Shown piece after piece: positions 8,035 through 17,552 of a DNA stretch of 64,000 nucleotides. A program made the translations under genes and the position numbers. Source of the DNA: Deltaproteobacteria bacterium (GTDB lineage: Bacteria > Myxococcota_A > Polyangia > Polyangiales > JADJMO01); contig JALHOE010000016.1 of NCBI GenBank assembly GCA_022843175.1, positions 1 to 64,000 on the forward strand. The letters run 5' to 3'. The notes beneath the pieces were generated by a model. The model was given only the letters and a program-made list of their open reading frames with translations, was not told the DNA's origin and searched no databases. Numbering within the stretch: the stretch's first letter is position 1; each line of letters begins with the position of its first letter.

Positions 8035-10017
8035 ATGACTTCAACCACACGTCTTCGCAGTTCTCTCGCGGTCTCTTCGCTCGTCGCGCTCGTCGCGGTT
8101 GTGGGGTGTCGCAGCGGTAGCGACGATCCGCAGCAGGGCGATCCGACCAAGGCCGGCCCGATCGCGGTCGAGGCATACTGCGACGCGCTCGCTCGCGAGC
8201 AGTGCGCGATCGAGACGCGCTGTTGCGGCCAGGCCGGGCTCGGCACCGACGCCGCGGAGTGCCGCACCATCGTGAGGGCGAGCTGTGACGCCGCAGTCGC
8301 CAAACACCAGGCGGCCGGCCACGCGTTCCAGCCGGCGAACGCTGGAATCTGCGTCGCGAGCAAGCAGGCCCTGTTCGACGGCTGCGCCGCACGCAAGGAG
8401 GATCCGCCCCCCGCCGATCCCGCGGCGAGTATTCGCGCGAGGGCCGGGGAGGCCTGCAGCCGCGTGTGGGCCGGCACCGTTCCGCCCGGTGGTGACTGCA
8501 AGACGAGCGACGACTGCGCGCCGCTCGAGGTCCCCGGCAGCAAGCCCGTGTGCGCGTCGACCACCACCGGCGCCGGCACCACCCACGCCTGCAAGCACTT
8601 CTACGCGCTGGGCGAGGGAGCGGTGTGCTCGGCGCTGGACTGCCGCCAGGGGCTTCGGTGCAACAACGAGCCCGGCAAGTCGGGGACCTGCGTCGCGGAC
8701 AGCTCGTCGACGGCGGGCCGCGCGAAGCTCGGGGCGTCGTGCGGCTTCGACGTGCTGTGTGACGAGGGGCTCGCGTGTGATGCGGGCACATGCGCTCCCG
8801 CGCACGACGTCGGCGGTTCGTGTCTCTGGGCCGGCGACTGCAAGACCGAGCTGTTCTGCGAGGCGAAGACCTGCCAGGCGAAGCGAGCGATCGGCGAGGC
8901 GTGCAAAGACGGCTCGGGTTGCGCCTCGGGCACGTGTCTCGACGCGAAATGCATCGCGACGAACCACGTCGCATCGAAGGCCGTCTGCAACGCCATCAAG
9001 GCGTCTCCGGCCGACGCGCCGCTCGACGCACCGCCGGCTCCGGCGCCGCGCACGCTCGCGGTCGGTGAGCACCACGCGTGCGCGCTCGTCGGCGCCGGTC
9101 AGGTGAAGTGCTGGGGTGACAACGCCTCGGGGCAGCTCGGGTCCAGCGGGACCGGCGCCACGCCGAAGCTCGTCTCCGGCGTGGATAAGGTCGTCGAGGT
9201 CGCGGCCGGGGCCGACCACACCTGCGCGCGGAGGGCCGACGGTTCGGTGTGGTGCTGGGGAGGAAACCAATACGGTCAGCTCGGCGCGCCCCCTGGCTCG
9301 TGCGCGAAGGACGCCTGCGTGACGCCCGCGCGGGTCTCCCTCCCGGTCGGGGCCGTGAAGCTCGCGCTCGGGAGGACGCGCACCTGCGCCCTCGGCTCGG
9401 ATGGCCGGGTCTTCTGCTTCGGGCTGCAGACGCTCAACGGTGCGACCCCCGCGCCGCTGCCCGGCGTCGACAACGCGCAGGATCTTGGCCTCGAGGGCAA
9501 CGGGTCGATCTGCGCTATCGTCGGCCCCGGTCGATACCTCAAGTGCTGGTCCACGCTCGAGGACGCGCCGCGGATCGAGATCGGCACCACGGGCGATCCC
9601 ATGTCGTCGGTGAGCAAATTCGTCGGGGGCTACAACCACAAGATGGCGCTCCTCGCAGACGGTTCGCTGCGCCTGTGGGGCTTCGCCGACCAGCTCGTGA
9701 CAGGCGCCAAGGCGATCGCCGGCGCCACCGACGTCGCGGGCGGCGATCGCTTCGCGTGCGCGGTGGTGGCCGATGGCTCGGTCTCCTGCTGGGGCGCGAA
9801 CTTCCACGGCGAGCTCGGAGGAGGCACGAGCGGCGCGGACCGCTCGGCTCCGAGCAAGGTGATCAACGTCGTCGGCGCGACCGAGGTCGCCGCGAACCGC
9901 CAGTTCGCCTGCGCGCGCACCGCGAGCGGCGCGGTCTGGTGTTGGGGTGAGAACTTCAACGGCACGGTGCCGGGCGGGACGTTCAGCAGGCCCGGACCGG
10001 TGCTCGTGGCGTTGTGA
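8035..10017 (+). CDS. RCC1-repeat lipoprotein with Cys-rich N-terminal region
   Basis: A 660-residue predicted lipoprotein with lipobox VVGC at about 22-25. The N-terminal half (about 40-310) is Cys-rich, with repeated CxxG/CASGTCLDAKC-like knots suggesting many disulfides. The C-terminal half (about 340-660) carries about six RCC1/BNR-like blades, each with a C-x-L...V-x-CWG-x-N-x-x-G-x-L pattern (for example VKCWGDNASGQLG). Such blades form a beta-propeller. Myxobacteria encode many of these as surface lipoproteins, and their ligands are unknown. A second one is at 11816, with Ku between them on the other strand. It starts at ATG 8035. Confidence 0.88.
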   Translation: MTSTTRLRSSLAVSSLVALVAVVGCRSGSDDPQQGDPTKAGPIAVEAYCDALAREQCAIETRCCGQAGLGTDAAECRTIVRASCDAAVAKHQAAGHAFQPANAGICVASKQALFDGCAARKEDPPPADPAASIRARAGEACSRVWAGTVPPGGDCKTSDDCAPLEVPGSKPVCASTTTGAGTTHACKHFYALGEGAVCSALDCRQGLRCNNEPGKSGTCVADSSSTAGRAKLGASCGFDVLCDEGLACDAGTCAPAHDVGGSCLWAGDCKTELFCEAKTCQAKRAIGEACKDGSGCASGTCLDAKCIATNHVASKAVCNAIKASPADAPLDAPPAPAPRTLAVGEHHACALVGAGQVKCWGDNASGQLGSSGTGATPKLVSGVDKVVEVAAGADHTCARRADGSVWCWGGNQYGQLGAPPGSCAKDACVTPARVSLPVGAVKLALGRTRTCALGSDGRVFCFGLQTLNGATPAPLPGVDNAQDLGLEGNGSICAIVGPGRYLKCWSTLEDAPRIEIGTTGDPMSSVSKFVGGYNHKMALLADGSLRLWGFADQLVTGAKAIAGATDVAGGDRFACAVVADGSVSCWGANFHGELGGGTSGADRSAPSKVINVVGATEVAANRQFACARTASGAVWCWGENFNGTVPGGTFSRPGPVLVAL

Positions 10018-10023
10018 TCGCGC

Positions 10024-10887
10024 TCACGCGGCCCTCCGCTTCGTCGTCTTCTTGGTGCCGCGTTTGGCGGTGCGCGCCGCCGCCGCGGGCGCGCGCTTGC
10101 TCACGGCCTTGCGGTGGCCGCGCGTCGACAGCGACTTCGACAGCAGCTCCGCGAGGTCGATGACCTTTCCGCGGCCGCGCGGCTGCTCCACGTCCTCGGC
10201 GACCTCTTCGATCTTCTCCTTGTGCTCGACGGCCGCGAGCACTGCCCTGCGGTAGTCGTCCGGGTGCGCGGTCGGATCGAAGTGGCCGACCATGCGGTCG
10301 ATGAGGTCGAGCGCGAGCTCGAGCTCCTTTCCGGTCTTCTGCTTGTGCGACGGCACCTCGACCGCCTCGGCCGGGACCATCTCGTCGCCGAAGCGGAGGG
10401 TGTCGAGCGAGAAGCGACCGTCGCGAGGGCGGAGCACCGCGAGCCGAGTGCGCGTGCGGAGCCTCACCCGCGCGATCGCGACCTTGCCGCGCTTCTCCAT
10501 CGCGCTGCGCAGGAGCTCGTAGCTGCGCGTTGTCTTGCCGGCGGGGCCGACCCAGTAGCTCTTCTCGATCATCGCGAGGTCGATCTCCTCGGGCTCGACG
10601 AACTCTGCGATGTCGATGCCCTCTGCTCCGTCCTCGCCCTCGAGCTCCGCGAGCTCCTCCTTGGAGAACTTGGCGTAGCGGCCCTTGCTCACCTCGTAAC
10701 CCTTCTCGATCTCCTCCCACGGCACCTCGATGTCCTCCTTGGAGCACCAGCGCTTCATGTGAACGCGGCCCCCGCACTCCTTGTGGATGAGGTGAAACCG
10801 AGGGGTGAGATCCTTCGTCGCCGCGTAGAGCTTGACCGGGACGGCCACGAGGCCGAACGCGATCTCTCCGTTCCAGATCGCTCGCAT
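10024..10887 (-). CDS. ku: Ku, non-homologous end-joining protein
   Basis: A 287-residue bacterial Ku. It begins with the family signature MRAIWNGEIAFGLVAVPVKLY and continues with HKECGGRVHMKRWC, the VPWEEIEKGYE segment and FVEPEEIDL. The core is the DNA-encircling beta-barrel. A basic C-terminal tail (KAVSKRAPAAAARTAKRGTKKTTKRR) is the Lys/Arg-rich extension that some bacterial Ku proteins use for DNA threading and mobility. It binds double-strand ends and recruits LigD; no ligase D gene is in the window. It is convergent with the RCC1 gene at 8035, with a 6-base gap. Confidence 0.95.
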   Translation of the reverse strand: MRAIWNGEIAFGLVAVPVKLYAATKDLTPRFHLIHKECGGRVHMKRWCSKEDIEVPWEEIEKGYEVSKGRYAKFSKEELAELEGEDGAEGIDIAEFVEPEEIDLAMIEKSYWVGPAGKTTRSYELLRSAMEKRGKVAIARVRLRTRTRLAVLRPRDGRFSLDTLRFGDEMVPAEAVEVPSHKQKTGKELELALDLIDRMVGHFDPTAHPDDYRRAVLAAVEHKEKIEEVAEDVEQPRGRGKVIDLAELLSKSLSTRGHRKAVSKRAPAAAARTAKRGTKKTTKRRAA

Positions 10888-11035
10888 GTGCGGGAGGGGT
10901 TGCGCGATCCGTGCCTGTGCAACCGGCGCGAACGCCCCGCTCGCCCGCCCACGAAGATGTCACTCCGTCATCCGAGCGTGACGACGAGCGCGAGGGCTCG
11001 AGCGCTCGAGAGCTCGGGGACAGACGGTGTAAGAG

Positions 11036-11752
11036 TCACTTCGTCGGCGTGAGCCGCACGGCCGAGATCGAGTCGGAGCCGTTCGTGTTGGAATCGAGCA
11101 CGACCTCGACGGTGCCGGACAAGCAGTAGGTGCCGTGGTTGTCCCAGACCACCGCGCTTCCCTCGGTCTGCATGATGATCTTCGGGACGCCGTTGACGGT
11201 GACGAGCGCGCCCTTCGGATCGCGGTTCTCGGTGTGGCGCGACTGGATGTCGACCACGTACCGGCCCTTCGGCACGGCGCCGAAGGTGAACTTCGCGGTT
11301 CCCGTGCGCGTGCCGTCGGGGCTGTAGCTCGAGTCGCACGACTTGTGATCGGCGGAGGAGGCCGTGTACGCGTAGTCGCGGCACGTGAGCACCCAGTTGT
11401 GGCGCTTGGTGTAGACCGCCTTCTTGTAGTCGAGCGAGACGGTGACGGGCGGGTTGCTCGGACTGGTCGGGCAGTCCGAGACGGGCGGCGCGGTATCGGG
11501 GGGCGGCGCGGTATCGGGGGGCGGCGTCGTATCCGCGGGCTCCGCGTCCGGCGCGGGCGGCTCGTCGTCGGGCACATCCGGCTCCGGCGCAGCATCGGGC
11601 GAGGGCGCCCCGGTGTCGCGGCGGCTGGCTCCGGTGTCTCGAACGTCGAGCGCGAGCTCCGCCTCTCCTCCGTCGATCGAGCCGGCGCCGCAGCCGAGCG
11701 TCATCGTGACGAACAGGGCCAGGCCCGCGGCGCGAGTCGCTGGGTCGGTCAT
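11036..11752 (-). CDS. Lipoprotein with Asp/Pro linker and C-terminal beta-sandwich
   Basis: A 238-residue lipoprotein with lipobox TLGC at about 18-21. A long linker of repeated PDTAPP/DTGA-type units (about 35-95) separates the anchor from a globular C-terminal domain of about 140 residues. That domain (YVVDIQSRHTENRD..., then VVWDNHGTYCLSGTVEVVL, ending ISAVRLTP) resembles golvesin/carbohydrate-binding-like beta-sandwiches, in which a GTY turn and a final AVRL strand recur. The resemblance is by pattern only. It is divergent from the RCC1 lipoprotein at 11816, with 63 bp between them. Confidence 0.75.
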   Translation of the reverse strand: MTDPATRAAGLALFVTMTLGCGAGSIDGGEAELALDVRDTGASRRDTGAPSPDAAPEPDVPDDEPPAPDAEPADTTPPPDTAPPPDTAPPVSDCPTSPSNPPVTVSLDYKKAVYTKRHNWVLTCRDYAYTASSADHKSCDSSYSPDGTRTGTAKFTFGAVPKGRYVVDIQSRHTENRDPKGALVTVNGVPKIIMQTEGSAVVWDNHGTYCLSGTVEVVLDSNTNGSDSISAVRLTPTK

Positions 11753-11815
11753 GGCGGTACGCCCTAGCAAACGGGTGGCCAGCGTCGCTCGACGGCGCTT
11801 GTCGAACCGACAGCG

Positions 11816-13681
11816 GTGCGGCGACGATGGGTTGTGCGTCGCGCGTTCCTCGCCCTCGTGCTTCTCGCCTCGTGTCGTGGGCGGTCGTGCGGCACGGAGA
11901 CCGCGAAGCCCGAGGAGGTCGTCGTGTCGCGCAAGCCTCCCGCGCCGGCGAGCTCGCCCGCGGTCCAGCTCTGCGCCGCGCTCGGTTTCTTCTGTGCGCG
12001 CCTCGCCGATGGGACAGTGCGATGTTGGGGAGACCGGTTCGGGCCGTTTCCCTCGCCGATCGTCGGGCTGACGGGCGCCGAGCAGCTCGGCTGCGGCGTC
12101 GATCACGCGTGCGCGCGCAGCAAGGACGTCACGCGCTGTTGGGGCAACCGCACCCAGTCCGCGAGCAACGCGGTCGACAACGTCGCGCACGAGGTCACCG
12201 CGCTGAAGGGCGCGCTCGACATCGCGTCGACGGGGCGAATGGTGTGCGGCCGATGGGCGGACGGCAGCGTCCGCTGTGAGGGGGAGGGCGCCGTGCCCTC
12301 GTGGCCTGCCTCCGACGGTGTCGACAAGCTCGCCGTCGACGGCATCCATCCGTACGTGTGCGCGCGCACCAAGAGCGGATGGCGCTGCCTCGGCGAGGGG
12401 GAACGCGCGATGGTCGACGCGGGCGCGGACGCCCGGACAGCCGACGACCTCGTCTTCGCCCCGCCCGTCTCCTGCGAGATCCGCGGTGGGCTCCCGCTCT
12501 GTACGGGGAGCACGCTGCCTCCCGAGCTCGGCGCGGTGAGCAAGCTCGTGAGCGCCGGGTCCGGACACACGTGCGCGCTGCTCGCCAACGGTACGGTCCG
12601 TTGCTTCGGCGCGAGGGCGCGCGACGTGTCGTCGCTCTCGGAGGTGAGCGATCTCGCGATCGGGGAGCAGGTTGGATGCGCGCTGTCCGGGGGCAGGGTG
12701 AGCTGCTTCGGGCCCGGCGAGGGCGGTCGGCTCGGCGACGGCATGGGGATCGAGCTGCAACCGACCCTGGTCGACGTGCGCGACGTCTCGCAGATCGCCG
12801 GGGGCGGGGCGATCTGTTTTCGGCGGAGGGACGGGACGGCGGCCTGCATGTCCGAGGACAGCGCCGCGATCGTCGACGTGCCGCTCGCTCACGTGTCGGA
12901 GGTGAGCGTGATCGGCGGGCGCGATCGGGCGCTGGCCTGCGCGCTCGCCGACGGAGCGATCTCCTGCTTCGTCCCCGGCGCGGCGGGTGCGCCGGTCGCG
13001 GTGCCCGGCGTGTCCGGCGCGCGTACGCTCCGCGATCGGTGCGCGATCGTGGGGAGCGAGGTGACGTGCTGGGACCTCGAGCACACGAAAGAAGGCAAGC
13101 TGACGATCGGGAACGTGAGCGCGGTCGCCGGGCTCTCCGGCGTGGAGGCGCTCAGCGGCTCGCCGCGTCTGCACTTCGCGCGCCGCAAGAGCGACACGTT
13201 CTATTGGGGCATCGTGCCGATGCCGAGCAAGAACGACGACTGGGGCCCGGCCTCGGGCGCGCTGAAGCTGCCGCCGTACACGAAGATCGTCGAGGTCGAC
13301 ACGGTGAGCCCGTGGCTGCTGCTCGCGGAGGACGGCCGCTTGCTCGAGGGACGAATGCGCGATTCGGACGAGGAGGTCGCACCCGTCGCCGTCCCCTTGG
13401 CGAAGGACGTGAGCGGCGGCGGATCACCGTGCATCGTCAGTCGCGAGGGCACGGTGTGGTGTTGGGGCCGCGGAGACGACGGCCAGCTCGGCGACGGCGC
13501 GCTCACCGAGTATCGAAAGAAGGCGACCCGGGTGCTCGGCGTCGACGGCGCGATCGCGGTCGCAGCCGGTCGTGGCCGCGCCTGCGCGCTCCTCGCGTCG
13601 GGCGAGGTGAAGTGCTGGGGGCGCTACGTGACGAAGGGAACCTCGACGTCCCCGACCAAGCCGGTGCCCGTTCGGCTCTGA
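11816..13681 (+). CDS. RCC1-repeat lipoprotein
   Basis: A 621-residue predicted lipoprotein (lipobox LLASC). Its body is built of RCC1/BNR-like blades, with repeated 'CA-L-x-DG-x-V-x-CWG' units such as CARLADGTVRCWGDRFG and the final VWCWGRGDDGQLGDG. Several blades are degenerate (for example YWGIVPMPSK). A beta-propeller displayed on the cell surface is expected. The GTG at 11816 is the longest start; a GTG at 11834 would give a more typical short lipoprotein signal. It is related in architecture to the protein at 8035 but lacks that protein's Cys-rich region. Confidence 0.83.
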   Translation: MRRRWVVRRAFLALVLLASCRGRSCGTETAKPEEVVVSRKPPAPASSPAVQLCAALGFFCARLADGTVRCWGDRFGPFPSPIVGLTGAEQLGCGVDHACARSKDVTRCWGNRTQSASNAVDNVAHEVTALKGALDIASTGRMVCGRWADGSVRCEGEGAVPSWPASDGVDKLAVDGIHPYVCARTKSGWRCLGEGERAMVDAGADARTADDLVFAPPVSCEIRGGLPLCTGSTLPPELGAVSKLVSAGSGHTCALLANGTVRCFGARARDVSSLSEVSDLAIGEQVGCALSGGRVSCFGPGEGGRLGDGMGIELQPTLVDVRDVSQIAGGGAICFRRRDGTAACMSEDSAAIVDVPLAHVSEVSVIGGRDRALACALADGAISCFVPGAAGAPVAVPGVSGARTLRDRCAIVGSEVTCWDLEHTKEGKLTIGNVSAVAGLSGVEALSGSPRLHFARRKSDTFYWGIVPMPSKNDDWGPASGALKLPPYTKIVEVDTVSPWLLLAEDGRLLEGRMRDSDEEVAPVAVPLAKDVSGGGSPCIVSREGTVWCWGRGDDGQLGDGALTEYRKKATRVLGVDGAIAVAAGRGRACALLASGEVKCWGRYVTKGTSTSPTKPVPVRL

Positions 13682-13769
13682 GCCGGTAGCCGTCGCGGTG
13701 GCGTGCTCGCTCAAGCGAGTGGCGCGTCGGCTCATCCGCCCCGCGACCGCGCAGGCGCATCGTTGGACC

Positions 13770-14249
13770 ATGACCATGCGAGAGCCCACCTTCACCAGCC
13801 CCGAGAGCGCGCCCGCGCGCACGATGGGGCCCACCTCGATCCGTTTCCTCCTCGAGCGCACGCACGGCGCCGCCTACTCGGTCATCGAGATGCGCGCTGC
13901 GCCGGGCTTCGTCGGACCGCCGGTGCCGCACCACCATACCCGCGAAGAGGCGTCGTTCCTCGTGCTCGAGGGGGCGCTCGTCGTCACGGTCTCGGGGACC
14001 GAGCACCACGTCGGCGCGGGTGGGCTCGCGCACCTGCCGCCGGGCGTCGACTTCAAGTGGCGCAATGCGAGCGCCGACGCGCCCGCGCGCTTCCTCTGCA
14101 TCTACGTGCCGGCGGGCTTCGAGCAGATGTTCGTGGACGTGGCGCGCGCGTTCGCAGGGCGTAGCGGACCGCCGACCCCCGCCGTGATGGCCGAGGTGAT
14201 GCCCCCGATCTGGCAGCAATACGGGATCGGCATCGCGCGCTCCGGCTGA
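13770..14249 (+). CDS. Cupin-domain protein
   Basis: A 159-residue protein with a single cupin barrel. The first metal-binding motif, VPHHHTREEASFLVLEG, supplies His, His and Glu. The second, around AHLPPGVDFKWRNAS, lacks the usual motif-2 His in a canonical place, so metal binding may be incomplete. The region after the barrel is helical and ends IWQQYGIGI. There is no signal peptide. Start ATG 13770 was chosen because the cupin fold begins soon after; upstream in-frame starts exist. It is followed 20 bp later by an AraC-type regulator on the same strand, which may control it. The substrate is unknown. Confidence 0.78.
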   Translation: MTMREPTFTSPESAPARTMGPTSIRFLLERTHGAAYSVIEMRAAPGFVGPPVPHHHTREEASFLVLEGALVVTVSGTEHHVGAGGLAHLPPGVDFKWRNASADAPARFLCIYVPAGFEQMFVDVARAFAGRSGPPTPAVMAEVMPPIWQQYGIGIARSG

Positions 14250-14269
14250 AGCGTGCGATCCTGCGTTGC

Positions 14270-15262
14270 GTGTCGGTCCCCGCCCCCACGCTCTGGTCGA
14301 CGGCGCTCCGCGCGTGTCTCTCCGGATTCGCCGCGCTCGGGCTCGACGCAGACGCGATACGCCGCGGGTCGGGCATCGACGCCGCGTCGCTCGCCGATCC
14401 CGATGCGCGGATCCCCTTCGCGATCACCGCGCGCATCTGGCCGGTCGCGCAGGCGCAGTGGGGGAAGCCGGGGCTCGGGCTCCACACCGGCGCGGCGCTC
14501 CCGTTCGGCGAGCTCGGCGTCCTCGACTACGCGCCAGCGAGCGCGCCGACGCTCGCCGAGGGGCTCGCCTCGATGGCTCGCGTCTTTCGGGTCGTGAGCC
14601 ACGGCGCGACGCAGTTCGAGTTCGAGCGCAGGCGGCGCGACGGCGACGGCACGATTCGCTTCAGCGGCGCGTTCCCACCCGACGTTCGCGACTACGCGAT
14701 CTCGAGCTTCTTCCATCGCATGCGCCACCTCGGCGCGAGTCCGTTGGAGGTCACGTTCGTCGGTCCGCCGTTCGACACGCTCCGCGCCTACGAGCGGGCG
14801 TTCGGCATCTGCCCACGCTTCGATGCGGACGCGAACCTGCTGCGCCTGAGCGCGGGAGATCTCGACAGACCGCGCAGCGACGCGCGATACCGCGGGCTCG
14901 CGCCGATCGTGGGGCGCGAGGTGGAGCGTCTGCTCACCGAGGTCCCCGCGGCGAGCGCCACCGCAGAGGCGCGCCGCGTGATCGTGCGGCTCCTGCCCTC
15001 GGGTACGGTCGAGGGCGCGGCCGTCGCGCGCGCGCTGAGCACGAGCCTGCGCACGCTGCAGCGCCGCCTCGCGGAGGAGGGCGCGACGATCCGCGGGCTC
15101 GTCGAGTCGACGCGCGAGGAGCTCGCGGTCTCCTACCTCTCGTCGGATCGACTCCGCATCGCCGAGGTCGCCTATCTGCTCGGCTACTCCGAGCCCGGAA
15201 CGTTCACCACCGCGTTCAAGCGGTGGCGTGGCGTCGCGCCATCCGACTTTCGGCGGGGTTGA
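14270..15262 (+). CDS. AraC-family transcriptional regulator
   Basis: A 330-residue regulator with a GTG start. The N-terminal 190 residues match the AraC-type ligand-binding domain found in OruR/ArgR-like regulators (LGLDADAIRRGSGIDAASLADPDARIPF... and later FGELGVLDYAPASAPTLAEGL). The C-terminal 90 residues hold two helix-turn-helix units: VARALSTSLRTLQRRLAEEG, then RIAEVAYLLGYSEPGTFTTAFKRWRGVAPSDFR, which is the AraC signature. It probably binds DNA as a dimer in response to a small molecule. It is convergent with the kinase gene at 15280, with 17 bases between them. Confidence 0.93.
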   Translation: MSVPAPTLWSTALRACLSGFAALGLDADAIRRGSGIDAASLADPDARIPFAITARIWPVAQAQWGKPGLGLHTGAALPFGELGVLDYAPASAPTLAEGLASMARVFRVVSHGATQFEFERRRRDGDGTIRFSGAFPPDVRDYAISSFFHRMRHLGASPLEVTFVGPPFDTLRAYERAFGICPRFDADANLLRLSAGDLDRPRSDARYRGLAPIVGREVERLLTEVPAASATAEARRVIVRLLPSGTVEGAAVARALSTSLRTLQRRLAEEGATIRGLVESTREELAVSYLSSDRLRIAEVAYLLGYSEPGTFTTAFKRWRGVAPSDFRRG

Positions 15263-15279
15263 TCCGGATTCGGGCGCGA

Positions 15280-17106
15280 TCAGCGCTCGGCCCTGGCGTG
15301 GCGGTACCAGAGCGCGACCACCCAGCCGAACGCGCCCATCTCGCAGAGGAGGATCAGCTCGAACGCAAAGCGGGGCCAGATCAGCGTTGCGATCGCGCAC
15401 GGCGTGGCGAGCACCGCGGCCGGGTAGATCGCGCGGTCGAGCGTGGCCCCGAGGACGGCGTAGACCATCACCGTCGCGACGCCCTCGAACGCCAGCATGC
15501 TCGCGATGGGGACGCCCGCGTACCACCCCGCCGCGCGCAGCAGCACCGTGCCCGCGACGAAGACCTGAAGCACATCGAGCATCGCGACGTTGTAGCGGGT
15601 GCGCTCGATGCGCCGGAGGAGCAACGGACGCGCGACGGTGACGACCGCGAGTGCGACGGTGTTGAACGCCACGCCCACGCCGAGCGACATCGTGACCGCG
15701 CCGCTCCGGACGAAGTGCCCGAGCGCCAGCGCGCTCCCGAAGAGCAACACGCCCAGCACGGCGCCGAACGCGGCGCGCGTGCCGGCCGACACCGTTGCGT
15801 CGAGCTGACGTACGTCGCGTCGCAGACGCGCGAGGTTCTCGTCGCGTTCGGCGCGCGCAGCCGCGAGACGCGCGCGGTGCTCGGCTCCGTCCTCGAGATC
15901 CGCGAGGAACCCGTCGGCGGCATCGAGGTTTCCGCGCGAGAGCTCCGCTTCGAACATCCGTACGAGGGTCTTCCGCAGGCCCCTCTGGGCGGCGGCGTTG
16001 TCGGGCCACTGTTCGAGCGCGCTCCGGAATCCGAAGCGACACTCCGATGCAAGCAACCGCTGCTGCTCGACGGGGGCGCCCTCGCCGAGCTCGATCAGCT
16101 TCTCGAGCGAGAGCGTCGCGCGGGCAGCGAGCTCGTTCGACGCTCGGTGCACGAGGTATTGCTCGAGCGCGACACGCAGCTCTCGCGCCGACGCATATCG
16201 CTCGCTCGGCTCGCGATGGGTGGCGCGGTTGCAGATCGTTGCGAGCTCCTCGGGCACATCGGGCAGGGGCGCCGGCCGCGACGCGGTCGCATTCTCGAGC
16301 ACCTCGGCGAGCGTCGATCCGGTGTGCCGCGGTCTCCCGGTGAGGACCTCGTGGAGGGACGCGCCGAGCAAGTAGACGTCCGACCGCTCGGAGACCGGCG
16401 CCATCGCCACCATCTCCGGCGCCATATACACGGGTGTCCCCGCGAGCCCCGGCTCACCCTGGCGGTCAACGCGCACCGCGATGCCCCAGTCGAGCAGGTA
16501 GACCTCGCCGAACTCTCCGATCATCACGTTCTCGGGCTTGATGTCGCGATGTACGACGCCCTGGGCGTGCGCGAACGCGACTGCGTTGCACACGTGGATC
16601 AGCGTCTGCAGGTTGAATCGCAGGCGATCGCCCTCGATCTCGCCCCAACGCGGGTGCTCCGCGTCGCGAAGCAACGCCGACCAGGTGGTGCCGCCGATGC
16701 GCTTCATCACGATAACCGGCTCCCCGAGCGCATCGCGTCCGACCATGTGGACCGGAACGATGTTCGGATGCTCGAGCGAGCCGGTGATGCGCGCCTCGTA
16801 GAGGAGGGCCACCCCCGCGTCCTCCGCGCCCTCGATGACGCGCTTCACCGCGACGTCGCGGCCGATCGAGTGTTGCCTCGCGCGGAAGACCACGCCCATT
16901 CCGCCGCGCCCGAGCTCCTCGACGAGCTCGAGGTCGCGCTCGTCCTCGGACGCGGCGCTCGGCGTGCCGAGCGAGATGCGCGGCAACTTCGAGGGGCCCG
17001 CGGAGACCTCGGTGCGGGCGAGCGCCGGATCGATTCGCGCGCGCGTGCGATCCGTCGCGACGGTGTCCGCGAGCGCGTCGATCGGTTTCGGCCCCTCGTC
17101 CCCCAC
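15280..17106 (-). CDS. Ser/Thr kinase with multi-helix membrane tail
   Basis: A 608-residue protein with a GTG start. The kinase domain (about 60-325) has a perfect glycine loop (GRGGMGVVF), VAVKR, HRDIKPEN and APEM. The DFG motif reads DWG (LLDWGIAV), a substitution seen in some active bacterial kinases. A helical region of about 110 residues follows, including a coiled-coil-like Arg/Glu stretch (LAAARAERDENLARLRRDV). The C-terminus has six hydrophobic helices (about 455-600). The membrane domain probably senses or anchors. There is no extracytoplasmic sensor fold. It is transcribed towards the AraC gene. Confidence 0.9.
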   Translation of the reverse strand: MGDEGPKPIDALADTVATDRTRARIDPALARTEVSAGPSKLPRISLGTPSAASEDERDLELVEELGRGGMGVVFRARQHSIGRDVAVKRVIEGAEDAGVALLYEARITGSLEHPNIVPVHMVGRDALGEPVIVMKRIGGTTWSALLRDAEHPRWGEIEGDRLRFNLQTLIHVCNAVAFAHAQGVVHRDIKPENVMIGEFGEVYLLDWGIAVRVDRQGEPGLAGTPVYMAPEMVAMAPVSERSDVYLLGASLHEVLTGRPRHTGSTLAEVLENATASRPAPLPDVPEELATICNRATHREPSERYASARELRVALEQYLVHRASNELAARATLSLEKLIELGEGAPVEQQRLLASECRFGFRSALEQWPDNAAAQRGLRKTLVRMFEAELSRGNLDAADGFLADLEDGAEHRARLAAARAERDENLARLRRDVRQLDATVSAGTRAAFGAVLGVLLFGSALALGHFVRSGAVTMSLGVGVAFNTVALAVVTVARPLLLRRIERTRYNVAMLDVLQVFVAGTVLLRAAGWYAGVPIASMLAFEGVATVMVYAVLGATLDRAIYPAAVLATPCAIATLIWPRFAFELILLCEMGAFGWVVALWYRHARAER

Positions 17107-17182
17107 CGGAGTCCGAGACTACCCCGCCGGGGGGCAGGCGAGCCAAGCCGAGATGTGGACGACTCGTGCAGTCTGTCGCTTC

Positions 17183-17552
17183 TCAGCGCTTCCCGAACGC
17201 GCCGGCGAAGTCGCGCGCGAACTCCTGGACGCCGCGCGGCTCGCGGCCGGTGAGATCCTTCACCGCGGTCGTGACGGCGCTCTCCCAACCCGCGGAGTAC
17301 GCCGTGAAGTAGTCGCGCATCGCGGTCTGCGCGAAGTCGTCCGCCCCGTACTTCGCGAGCGTCTCGATCATCGCGGGGACCGGGATTGGCTGGTACTTCA
17401 CCGGCTTGCCGATGGCCTCGGAGACCGCGGCGGCGAACTGGTGCAACGACACCGCGGCGGGGCCGGTCAGCGTGTACGTCTTGCCCGCGTGGGGCGCCGG
17501 GTTCGCGAGGATCGCGGCCACGGACGCGGCGATGTCGCGCACGTCGACCATC
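17183..17552 (-). pseudogene. 3' fragment of an NmrA-like NAD(P)-binding reductase
   Basis: About 122 residues match the C-terminal third of NmrA/SDR-a family proteins: MVDVRDIAASVAAILANP, then HAGKTYTLTGPAAVSLHQFAAAVSEAIGKPVKYQPIP. The N-terminal Rossmann fold with its GxxGxxG nucleotide loop is missing. The fragment abuts, in a different frame, a truncated LysR gene on the same strand, which points to a deletion joining two genes. An ATG at 17551 could still start a short product, but it would lack the cofactor site. Confidence is high that it is a remnant and moderate that the parent was NmrA-type. Confidence 0.75.

Noticed and set aside
16845-17552. Continuation of the LysR reading frame through the NmrA fragment into the kinase gene
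   Set aside because: After LAEHD the translation is Arg-rich nonsense overlapping real coding in another frame; it only shows that no stop occurs by chance.
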